NCBI GenBank assembly: GCA_017445845.1
Contig: JAFSRY010000099.1
Span: 1 to 50,816, forward strand
Direction: 5' to 3'
DNA from: Prevotella sp.
GTDB lineage: Bacteria; Bacteroidota; Bacteroidia; Bacteroidales; Bacteroidaceae
Length of the DNA: 50,816 nt
A program made the translations under genes and the position numbers. Under the pieces are notes generated by a model that was given only the letters and a program-made list of their open reading frames with translations, had not been told where the DNA came from and searched no databases. Shown one piece after another: positions 25,028 to 32,593 of the stretch. Positions within the stretch are counted from its first letter, which is position 1; every line of letters begins with the position of its first letter.

Positions 25028-25990
25028 TTAGTCAATGGCAATCTTCCGTGACAGATTAGCGCGCTTGCCCTTGGCTTTCAGCACATAGATGCCTTTCTGC
25101 TCAACGGTAAAGGTGACATCGGTGCCACTCTTCTTGCCTACTCGGAGCGAGTCGACCCGGAACAATTCCACGTTGATTCTATCGGGACTCTTCACCCGGA
25201 TGGTGTGGCCGATGACTTCTACCGTTGGCGCTGCATGAGCGTTGTCGATGTCGGCCGTTTCGTCCTTTGCCTGATTTCCAAGGTACTCAGCCTTGAAGGT
25301 GTCCTTGAAAACATTCACGGTCAGGCGGTAGATGCCGTCCTGGGCAATCTCCCATTTAGTGTCGTCGCCTTCATGGCGCATCTGGGTGGAGGTGAGAAGG
25401 CCTTCGTCCTGAGTGTAAGGGTGCAGACTCTTGGGGCCCCAAGTGTTCTGTCCCTGCAGCTTGATGCGCCTGGGTTCTTCCACATTCTTTCCTTCACGCA
25501 GTTCACCAGTCCAAGTAAACACGTTGGGGTCGTCCTCGTCTTGTGTGAATGGTAGCATGACAAAAGCACTCCATCCAATCTCACAGGCACCGCCTGCCAG
25601 GTAAACCTCGCGCCAGGGTACGAAGATTTCTCCTTTCAGTGTGTGGCTGCTGGTGTCAATGGTGAATTTGTAGCGGTCTTCGCTAAAGGGTACGATCCAC
25701 CCCGCTGCCGATGAGTTATGGGTCTGGACAAAAATCAGACCTTTGTTGACTATATACGAATCGGCATAGCGGGGTGCCAGAAAATCGGTTTCGCTACCTA
25801 TGGTTTCAGTCGTAATGACCTTCAGTTCGCCGGCATTCAGAGTGCCGGCAAACTTAAATTGTCCGTTGGGGAACTTCTCCAGTTTTTGTGTTCCGCCGGG
25901 TACGGCCGTTCCTGTAATCCACAGGTCGGTCTGTGCATTTATGTTCAAGGTTCCCAGCAGGGCTATCAGGGTGATGATTATTTTCTTCAT
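25028..25990 (-). CDS. SusE/SusF-like secreted starch-binding protein
   Basis: This 320-residue protein has a signal peptide (MKKIIITLIALLGTLNINAQ) but no lipobox Cys. Two repeats of the SusE/SusF carbohydrate-binding type are visible: DLWITGTAVPGG...FKFAGTL...ELKVITT at about 23-115, and VYLAGGACEIGW...FTWTGELREG at about 130-250. A linker leads to a C-terminal beta domain ending GIYVLKAKGKRANLSRKIAID, which resembles a T9SS sorting end. AAAGGAGGA stands 6 bp before the ATG, an unusually strong Shine-Dalgarno for this phylum. It lies 17 bp behind the GH31 gene, so binding and hydrolysis of alpha-glucans probably go together. Confidence 0.8.
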   Translation of the reverse strand: MKKIIITLIALLGTLNINAQTDLWITGTAVPGGTQKLEKFPNGQFKFAGTLNAGELKVITTETIGSETDFLAPRYADSYIVNKGLIFVQTHNSSAAGWIVPFSEDRYKFTIDTSSHTLKGEIFVPWREVYLAGGACEIGWSAFVMLPFTQDEDDPNVFTWTGELREGKNVEEPRRIKLQGQNTWGPKSLHPYTQDEGLLTSTQMRHEGDDTKWEIAQDGIYRLTVNVFKDTFKAEYLGNQAKDETADIDNAHAAPTVEVIGHTIRVKSPDRINVELFRVDSLRVGKKSGTDVTFTVEQKGIYVLKAKGKRANLSRKIAID

Positions 25991-25996
25991 AGTGTT

Positions 25997-26005
25997 TCCT
26001 CCTTT
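25997..26005 (-). promoter_or_regulatory. Strong ribosome binding site of the SusE-like gene
   Basis: AAAGGAGGA on the minus strand, 6 bp from the ATG at 25990. It decides the start, because the frame is open a further 63 codons upstream into the GH31 gene. Confidence 0.75.
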
Positions 26006-26007
26006 TG

Positions 26008-28554
26008 TTATTTGACGATTTTGCGTGTGACAACCTGTCCGTCGGCATTCAGCCGGCAGACATATCCACCTTGCTGAAGCTGGTCGGCATTGAAGACTAT
26101 ACGGTCGACGTTGGCGGCTGTCGTCAGGGCGACTTCCTTGCCGTCCATCGAGAGCACTTGCAGGCGCAGGTTCTTGCACTTCTTAGACATAGAGGCTACC
26201 GCCTCATCGTTTTGTGCATCATAATAGAGGTCGATAGTGTTGTCGGCATTCACGTTTCCGAGTGCGGAAGGATTGCGGTCAATGACAATCTGGATCTGAG
26301 CGTCACAGGAAGTCTTCGGCACGCGGACGGTGACCGTCTTGGCCATATCGTCGAAGGTCCAGTCGTCGGTTGCAGAGCCGTTGAGGGTAACGCTTTCGGG
26401 CTTGTCTTCAGCCAGGAATACCACCTGATAGCTGCGCTCTTCAATCATATTGGGGAACATGCCCACGCGCGGCTCGATGGTGAAGGTGATTTGTCCGTTG
26501 GAACGAACCTGTGTCATGTGCGTAGTGGCATAGAGCCCCTCCTTGTAGCCATCGGTGTCGCCTTCGTCCTCGTAATGCTGGGTTTCACCATTGCCGCCGG
26601 GAGCTACCTTGATGATGAGTTCTTCGGGAACGGCCTTCAGGTGCTTCAAAGGTGGATTGGTGACGATAATGCTTCCGGCTTTCAGGAAGTAAGGAATTTC
26701 TGTCTGTGAATATTCGTCGACTTGTTCAATGCCGCCGCTGACGACGCGGTTGCGGCAGACGTCATACCATTGTCCTTCGGGGAGCCAGACGGAACGCTTG
26801 GCAAGGCCGTTGGCGGCAACGGGCGTAACGACGGGAGCAACAATCATGTCGTCGCCGAAATAGTATTCGTCTTCGTAGCGGTAGGCATTGTTTTCTTCTG
26901 GCCATTCGTAGTAGAGCGGACGGCACATGGAAACACCCGTGTCGTAGCCTGTGCGGGCTGCGGTGTAGATGTAGGGCATCAGCTCGTAGCGGAGGAAGAC
27001 GGTTTCGCGGAGCTGTTCAAAGTTGGGATATTTCCAGATGCGGCGTTCCAGGTCTGGATGGTTGCTGGCGTGGGTGCGGAAAACTGGGGTGAAGACACCG
27101 AATTGCATCCAGCGAAGATAAAGTTCGGGGTCGTTGTTCTTGGTCGGGGCATAGTTATGTCCGCCAAGATCATGTCCCCAATAGCCGAAACCTACGTTAG
27201 AGGCTGTTGCCGTGAAATAGGTTTCATAGGCCAATGTAGAGAATGCAGGATGAGTGTCGCCCGAGAAGCCGATGGGATAGCGGTGGCTGCCCATGCCGCC
27301 CCAGCGGTGATAGATGACGGGGCGTACGTCGGGACGGTTCATCTTCATGTCGTTATAGAAGACGTGGTTGCACCAGAAGGTTTCGCTGAGACCTTCCATA
27401 CGGGGGTTGGTGAGGTTCTGTTGCCAGTCCAGCCACCAGAAGTCAACACCTTCGCTTTCGCGCAGATGGATGATATTCTTGAACATCGTCTGATAGAACT
27501 TCGGGTCTTCAAGCGTCCAAGGCACACGGTCGGTGCCTGTCAGTCCCATGTCGTCGCGGACTTTCTCGTAGTTGTCTTCCCATGAAGCGACACCGTCGGC
27601 AGGGTGCAGGTTGAGAGATACTTTCAGGTTCTTGTTGTGCATCCAGCGGATGAGGCCGGTGGGGTTGGGAATCTTGTTCTTATCCCAGCTCCAACCAGTC
27701 CACTGGTCAGAGCGGTGCCAGTCCATATCGAAGATCATCACGTCGATGGGGATGTCGTTGTTTTGTATTTCCGTGACCAGGTTGATAAAGTCTTGTTGGG
27801 TGTACTGCTGGTATTTACTATACCAATAGCCCAGGATGTAGAGAGGAGGCATGGGAATGCGTCCTGCGACCTTGATGAAGTCGCCGAGGGCTTTCTTGTA
27901 TTCGTGGCCATAGCCGAAGAAATACCAGTCATAGGCATTTTCGTCAATCGGTTTGTCTACCCACGGGAACCCTACTTCTCTGTCATCAAAGGCAAAGGTC
28001 GTAGAGCCGTCGCCGCGTTTTGTCTTGGGGCTCTCGTCGATGACGGCCCATCCGTCGCGCGACAGGATGCCATTCTCTAAATCACCGCGGTTGCTGTCGC
28101 CTGTCACCTGGTCGAGGGTGCGAAGGGTGCCTTTCAGGTTGAGGGCATCATCCTTGCCGGGATACCACGTTACCGTTCGTCCGGCCACGTTGAGGGTAAT
28201 GGTCAGTGAGTTTGTTGTCTTTGCTGATGGGGAAGGCGTGGAACCTTTGCGATATTTCAGTTCCAGGGCGTCGGTCTTGATGTAGAGATAGCCGTTTTCT
28301 TCACGGGTCGTGAATGATGGCACCGGCAGATTACGGTTGACGAAGGCGAACGTAGCGCGGTCTTCGAACTTCTGCTGCCGACTGTACTGGATGCGGATGA
28401 GTTCAGGGGTGAGTACCGTAAAACGCATGTACCCCGATTGCACCACTGCATCATCGTTGGCTTTCGGATTCCAAGTCTCTTGCGCCATCAGTCCGACAGG
28501 ACAGAGCAAGAGCAGCATGGCTGCAATAGTTTTCTTCATGTTGATGTTGTTCAT
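26008..28554 (-). CDS. GH31-family alpha-glucosidase with T9SS-type C-terminus
   Basis: This 848-residue protein has a signal peptide; ATG at 28539 (MKKTIAAMLLLL) is an equally good start. An N-terminal DUF4968-like beta-domain (about 30-220) precedes the GH31 barrel. The nucleophile Asp is in DFWWLDWQQNLTN and the acid/base Asp in GFSGDTHPAFSTLAYE. Further barrel motifs are FDMDWH and GYWGHDLGGHNY. DUF5110-like C-terminal strands follow, then a dockerin-like or sorting segment ending GGYVCRLNADGQVVTRKIVK. GH31 enzymes cleave alpha-glucosidic or related linkages. The following SusE-like gene suggests starch-like substrates. The promoter -7 box is at 28580-28587. Confidence 0.93.
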   Translation of the reverse strand: MNNINMKKTIAAMLLLLCPVGLMAQETWNPKANDDAVVQSGYMRFTVLTPELIRIQYSRQQKFEDRATFAFVNRNLPVPSFTTREENGYLYIKTDALELKYRKGSTPSPSAKTTNSLTITLNVAGRTVTWYPGKDDALNLKGTLRTLDQVTGDSNRGDLENGILSRDGWAVIDESPKTKRGDGSTTFAFDDREVGFPWVDKPIDENAYDWYFFGYGHEYKKALGDFIKVAGRIPMPPLYILGYWYSKYQQYTQQDFINLVTEIQNNDIPIDVMIFDMDWHRSDQWTGWSWDKNKIPNPTGLIRWMHNKNLKVSLNLHPADGVASWEDNYEKVRDDMGLTGTDRVPWTLEDPKFYQTMFKNIIHLRESEGVDFWWLDWQQNLTNPRMEGLSETFWCNHVFYNDMKMNRPDVRPVIYHRWGGMGSHRYPIGFSGDTHPAFSTLAYETYFTATASNVGFGYWGHDLGGHNYAPTKNNDPELYLRWMQFGVFTPVFRTHASNHPDLERRIWKYPNFEQLRETVFLRYELMPYIYTAARTGYDTGVSMCRPLYYEWPEENNAYRYEDEYYFGDDMIVAPVVTPVAANGLAKRSVWLPEGQWYDVCRNRVVSGGIEQVDEYSQTEIPYFLKAGSIIVTNPPLKHLKAVPEELIIKVAPGGNGETQHYEDEGDTDGYKEGLYATTHMTQVRSNGQITFTIEPRVGMFPNMIEERSYQVVFLAEDKPESVTLNGSATDDWTFDDMAKTVTVRVPKTSCDAQIQIVIDRNPSALGNVNADNTIDLYYDAQNDEAVASMSKKCKNLRLQVLSMDGKEVALTTAANVDRIVFNADQLQQGGYVCRLNADGQVVTRKIVK

Positions 28555-28579
28555 TTTTAAAGTTATTGGTTTTACGGTG

Positions 28580-28587
28580 CAAATTTA
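28580..28587 (-). promoter_or_regulatory. -7 box of the GH31 operon
   Basis: TAAATTTG followed by CA on the minus strand, about 25 bp before the first ATG. It lies in the AT-rich gap 28555-28717, where nothing else is recognised. Confidence 0.6.
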
Positions 28588-28717
28588 TAAATAAATACGC
28601 AAGTGCGAAAGTAAACTAAAAAAAGTATGATGGCTGTCAATGAGACTAAAAGTATAAGCAGTTCAGTGTCAATGGTTTGTAGAATGAGGCCTGGTTTTTC
28701 TGTATTAAGTCTGTGAC

Positions 28718-30328
28718 CTATTCTATTGCCATGATCTGTTGCTCAAAGGCATCGTTTTCAACAATAGACTTGTTTTTCACTCTCGTCTTATAGGTATTGA
28801 CGGTATGGACGGAGTAATCGAGGAAACGTGCGATGCGTTCGCTGTCGGTGATGCCCAGTCGGATGAGGGCGAAGATGCGCATCTCACTCGTCAGCGACTT
28901 CTCGTCGGCAGGCTTCTTGCGGTCACTTTCCTCAAAGAGTTTGTTGTATTGTTCGACGAAAGAGGGGAAGAGGTTGAGGAAGGTTTCGTCGAAGATGGCA
29001 TACATCTGTCGGCGTTCTTCGTCAAGGGCAGAGAGTCTCACGGTCTTCCGCAAGTCTTCGTATTGTCGTGTTTGAATCTTGCGGTCGACGGTGAGATAGA
29101 GTTTTTCCATTTTCTCAATGAACTCGGCATTGGCAAAGAAAGAGCGGCCGATATACACATCTTTGATTTTATTGGCTTCGACAAGTTGATTGTTCACATG
29201 TAGCAGTTCTTCGTTATGGTCAGCAATCGTCTGTCGTGCCTGCCATAGCTGTCGGTTCAGTTTTCTGAGCGACACGATGGCAAAGGAAACCACTAAGAGC
29301 AGCAAGGCGATAAGGGCGGACGTCACTATCAACCGGTTTCGCTGGATGGAGAGGGCGTTATAGCGGTCTTGCTCGATAATGGGCAGTATCTGTCCAATCT
29401 CAATCTTCCGCTGACGGGCATTGTAAAAAGTAATGTCGTCGAGGGCTTGTTTGGCATATCGGCTGGCTCGGTCGTAGTCGCCGAGGCTGCAGATGTGTTT
29501 GGCAACGAAGAACAGTGCTGTAATCTCCCGGGTCGAAGACTCGTTGTCGTAGATGGCCGACTGGATGAAACTCTGCAGGGCTTTTTCTTCCTGACCTGTG
29601 TGGATGTAAGCCCATGCCATCTCAGCCAAAGCCATTGCCTTGTCGTGAGCATCGGTATCGGGAAAGCGTGAGAGGTAGGCCTGAATAGTAACCATTGCTT
29701 CTTCAAACCGATGGTTTTTCATGTGTTGAGCTCCCGTGAGCGACCACCAGTCGGGATCGTCTTCGGTAAGCAATGTCTTCAAAGAGTCGATATAATCATC
29801 GCTTTTCTTCATGTAGCGAGAGTAGTAAGGCTCTACTCCCGAATAGTTAGCCTCTTCCTGCCATAGTTTCTGATTATAAAAATAGTAGTCGTAAAGTTGT
29901 TCGCGACTCATATTTTTTGTCGTCACCGAAGCCATCATTTCGCTGGCTTCCTTGAACATGCCGGCTGACATCAGACAGAACGAAACAGCGCATTTCGAAG
30001 CCGACTCATTCGCCTCGTTGCCCATCTCGCTGGCCAGGTCATAGCATTTGCGGGCATAATGATAGGCCGAGTCGTAGCGATACGACTTGTATTCATCGAA
30101 GACACGCATCAGGGTCCGATACTGTTCCTGCTTGTCTGTCGTTCCGTTAGCGACTCGGACTAACGAGTCGATACGCGCCAACCTCAAAGACTCGAAATAA
30201 TCTCTTCGGGCCAGACTCTCGTCAAGCTCGTTCAGCAAAGCGATGGTTTCAGGGTCGGCCTTCTGACCGCCACACCCCGTCAGCAGGGTGACCAATAGCA
30301 TTGCCATCAGTTTAGTAATTGTCCTCAT
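28718..30328 (-). CDS. TPR and DUF6377-type membrane transcriptional regulator
   Basis: This 536-residue protein has a lipoprotein-like leader (LLVTLLTGCGG). About 50-310 is built of TPR-like helices (AMALAEMAWAYIHTGQEEKALQ). One membrane helix follows (RLIVTSALIALLLLVVSFAI), then a coiled coil. The cytoplasmic C-terminus has a LuxR-like helix-turn-helix (LIRLGITDSERIARFLDYSV then HTVNTYKTRVKNK). Such proteins sense sugars in the periplasm and control nearby polysaccharide genes. The GH31/SusE-like operon directly downstream is the natural candidate target. The start at 30328 is chosen because the frame upstream runs through the -7 box. Confidence 0.85.
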   Translation of the reverse strand: MRTITKLMAMLLVTLLTGCGGQKADPETIALLNELDESLARRDYFESLRLARIDSLVRVANGTTDKQEQYRTLMRVFDEYKSYRYDSAYHYARKCYDLASEMGNEANESASKCAVSFCLMSAGMFKEASEMMASVTTKNMSREQLYDYYFYNQKLWQEEANYSGVEPYYSRYMKKSDDYIDSLKTLLTEDDPDWWSLTGAQHMKNHRFEEAMVTIQAYLSRFPDTDAHDKAMALAEMAWAYIHTGQEEKALQSFIQSAIYDNESSTREITALFFVAKHICSLGDYDRASRYAKQALDDITFYNARQRKIEIGQILPIIEQDRYNALSIQRNRLIVTSALIALLLLVVSFAIVSLRKLNRQLWQARQTIADHNEELLHVNNQLVEANKIKDVYIGRSFFANAEFIEKMEKLYLTVDRKIQTRQYEDLRKTVRLSALDEERRQMYAIFDETFLNLFPSFVEQYNKLFEESDRKKPADEKSLTSEMRIFALIRLGITDSERIARFLDYSVHTVNTYKTRVKNKSIVENDAFEQQIMAIE

Positions 30329-30334
30329 TGCCTG

Positions 30335-30342
30335 CAAAATTA
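30335..30342 (-). promoter_or_regulatory. -7 box of the TPR/DUF6377 regulator
   Basis: TAATTTTG then CAGGCA then ATG, a 6-bp gap on the minus strand. It is one half of a divergent promoter region of 89 bp. Confidence 0.65.
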
Positions 30343-30405
30343 TAAAAAAACAAGTTAACTTGCAAACAAAAGTGTGAGTTTTTTCGATGTTTCCAAAATT
30401 CTTCG

Positions 30406-30413
30406 TACTTTTG
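30406..30413 (+). promoter_or_regulatory. -7 box of the agmatine deiminase gene
   Basis: TACTTTTG then CAAC then ATG, a 4-bp gap, in the extended context TTCTTCGTACTTTTGCA. The -33 position reads TTCG rather than TTTG. Confidence 0.7.
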
Positions 30414-30417
30414 CAAC

Positions 30418-31509
30418 ATGAATAGACAAGAACTTCATCCTCGTCTTTGTCGGCTTCCTGCAGAATGGGAGCCTCAGAGCGCTGTCCAACTGACGTGGCC
30501 ACATGCTCAGACGGATTGGGCTCCCTACCTTGGCGACATCACCAGGACTTATGTGTCGTTGGCTGAAGTCATCAGTCGCTATGAGCCTTTGCTCATTGCG
30601 GCGCAAGAACCTGATGCCGTCAGGAAACTGTTGCCTGCACAGACACCGTTTCCCATCGCCGTCGTTCCATGTAGGAATAACGACACCTGGGCACGCGATC
30701 ATGCCTTCATCACCCTCACCGCCTCCGGGCCCGAGGGTTCTCCATCGGCTCACTTCCTCGACTTTGGCTTTAACGGTTGGGGTGAGAAGTTCCCTTCCGA
30801 CCTTGACAATGCACTCAACCGGAGTCTTTTCAGCAAAGGTATCTTCAAAGGTCATTATGAAAACCATCTTGACTTCATTTTGGAAGGAGGCTCAATAGAA
30901 ACCGACGGGGAAGGAACCCTTTATACGACATCGCAATGTCTTCTTGCCCCTCATCGCAACCAGCCGTTAAGTCGCCCGCAGATAGAAGAGCAGCTGAAAC
31001 AGCGCCTGCATGTCGGCAGGGTCGTATGGTTGGATTATGGAAACCTCATCGGCGACGACACCGACGGCCACATCGATACCATTGTCCGTTGTGCACCCGC
31101 CAACACCTTATTATATATAAGGACGGAGGACACCAGGGATCCTCATTACGAAGACCTTCTGGCTCTGCGTCGTCAGCTCGAACAACTCTCAGCCCCCGTC
31201 CACGAGGGGGCTCCGTCGGGACTCCACCTTCTTCCCCTCCCTCTTCCTCTCCCCATCTTCGATGGCGCCGACCGGTTGCCTGCAACCTATGCCAACTTCC
31301 TCATCGTCAATGGTGCCGTCATCGTTCCCGTCTACGGCCAGTCCGACCTCGATGCCGAAGCCTGCCGCATCATCGGCAGTGCCTTCCCCGGCCGCGACAT
31401 CATTCCCTTAGACAGCCGTACCATCATCCGTCAGCATGGCTCCATCCACTGTATTACCATGCAATATCCTGTCCATGCTTTAGATTTGACGCCTTTCCGA
31501 GATAACTAA
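30418..31509 (+). CDS. aguA: Agmatine deiminase
   Basis: This 363-residue pentein-fold enzyme converts agmatine to N-carbamoylputrescine and ammonia. Diagnostic segments are LPAEWEPQSAVQLTWPHAQT, NDTWARDHAFITL, DFGFNGWGEKF, EGGSIETDGEGTL, GDDTDGHIDT and the catalytic Cys345 in GSIHCITMQ. It is 12 bp before the amidohydrolase gene that takes the next step, so the pair makes putrescine from arginine-derived agmatine. The start codon is 4 bp from the -7 box and there is no other ATG before the conserved region. Confidence 0.96.
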   Translation: MNRQELHPRLCRLPAEWEPQSAVQLTWPHAQTDWAPYLGDITRTYVSLAEVISRYEPLLIAAQEPDAVRKLLPAQTPFPIAVVPCRNNDTWARDHAFITLTASGPEGSPSAHFLDFGFNGWGEKFPSDLDNALNRSLFSKGIFKGHYENHLDFILEGGSIETDGEGTLYTTSQCLLAPHRNQPLSRPQIEEQLKQRLHVGRVVWLDYGNLIGDDTDGHIDTIVRCAPANTLLYIRTEDTRDPHYEDLLALRRQLEQLSAPVHEGAPSGLHLLPLPLPLPIFDGADRLPATYANFLIVNGAVIVPVYGQSDLDAEACRIIGSAFPGRDIIPLDSRTIIRQHGSIHCITMQYPVHALDLTPFRDN

Positions 31510-31521
31510 AAAAGAATAGAT

Positions 31522-32388
31522 ATGAAAGTTGCAATCATCCAACAACACAACACCTCCGACATCAGTGACAACCGCGAACGACTTGCAGGAAAAGTCCGTA
31601 GAGCTGCGGCTGACGGCGCTCAGCTTGTGGTCCTGCAAGAGCTCCACAACTCCCTGTATTTCTGTCAGACAGAAGATGTCGACCTTTTCGACCTTGCTGA
31701 GCCCATCCCCGGTCCTTCCACCGAGTTCTATGGTGCGTTGGCGCGTGACTGTCAGGTTGTCCTTGTCACGTCTCTTTTCGAACGTCGGGCAGCGGGTCTC
31801 TATCACAACACGGCCGTTGTCTTCGAAGCCGATGGCACCATGGCTGGTGAATACCGGAAGATGCATATCCCTGACGACCCGGGCTATTACGAAAAGTTTT
31901 ACTTCACACCTGGCGACCTGGGCTTCCAGCCCATCCAGACCAGTGTCGGCCGACTCGGAGTCCTTGTCTGTTGGGACCAGTGGTATCCAGAAGCAGCCCG
32001 GCTGATGGCACTTGCCGGTGCCGAACTGCTCATCTATCCCACAGCCATCGGCTATGATGCCCGTGACGGCGAAGCCGAACAGGAACGGCAACGTGAAGCA
32101 TGGACCACCGTGCAGCGCGGTCATGCCGTTGCCAATGGACTGCCTGTCGTCACCGTCAATAGGGTAGGAGCAGAAGGCCCTATTCTCTTCTGGGGGTCGT
32201 CCTTCGTGGCAGGTCCTCAGGGCGAACTGCTCTACCGTGCACCCAAAGACGAGGAGGCGGAAGCCATTGTCGATGTCGACCTCCGTCGTTCGGAGCAGGT
32301 GCGTCGTTGGTGGCCCTTCCTGCGAGACCGTCGTATCGATAGCTACGGCCACCTGTTAAAACGTTTCATTGACAGGAATAGTCATTGA
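31522..32388 (+). CDS. aguB: N-carbamoylputrescine amidohydrolase
   Basis: This 288-residue nitrilase-superfamily enzyme releases putrescine, CO2 and ammonia from N-carbamoylputrescine. The catalytic triad is visible as E40 (LQELHNSLYF), K113 (EYRKMHIPDDPGYYEKFYF) and C150 (VLVCWDQWYPEAARLMAL). The segment DDPGYYEKFYF is characteristic of the putrescine branch. It is in an operon with aguA. Confidence 0.96.
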   Translation: MKVAIIQQHNTSDISDNRERLAGKVRRAAADGAQLVVLQELHNSLYFCQTEDVDLFDLAEPIPGPSTEFYGALARDCQVVLVTSLFERRAAGLYHNTAVVFEADGTMAGEYRKMHIPDDPGYYEKFYFTPGDLGFQPIQTSVGRLGVLVCWDQWYPEAARLMALAGAELLIYPTAIGYDARDGEAEQERQREAWTTVQRGHAVANGLPVVTVNRVGAEGPILFWGSSFVAGPQGELLYRAPKDEEAEAIVDVDLRRSEQVRRWWPFLRDRRIDSYGHLLKRFIDRNSH

Positions 32389-32434
32389 TGATACCGCGTT
32401 TTTTTGATATAGATTAAAAAAAGTTCATGAAAAA

Positions 32435-32466
32435 TTTGTTACTTTAGTAAAAATCTCTTATCTTTG
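32435..32466 (+). promoter_or_regulatory. Promoter of the large secreted protein gene
   Basis: TTTG (32435-32438), 20 bp, TATCTTTG (32459-32466). The leader to the ATG at 32594 is about 120 nt, long compared with other genes here. Confidence 0.82.
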
Positions 32467-32487
32467 CACCGTTAACAGAATACAAAA

Positions 32488-32526
32488 ATGACTACCTGTT
32501 CGCAGTCCATCCCTCTGAAAAAATAA
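32488..32526 (+). other. Possible 12-codon leader ORF
   Basis: ATG to TAA coding MTTCSQSIPLKK lies within the AT-rich leader of the next gene. There is no ribosome binding site of note and no run of regulatory codons. It may be chance. Confidence 0.2.
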
Positions 32527-32593
32527 AAAAGAGATCAACAATATTAATAATAACCAATTTAATCTTAATTCTATTATTTAATTTTACACTATT

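Noticed and set aside
26722-27585. 287-codon open frame opposite GH31
   Set aside because: Antisense to the catalytic barrel, with no promoter or family features.
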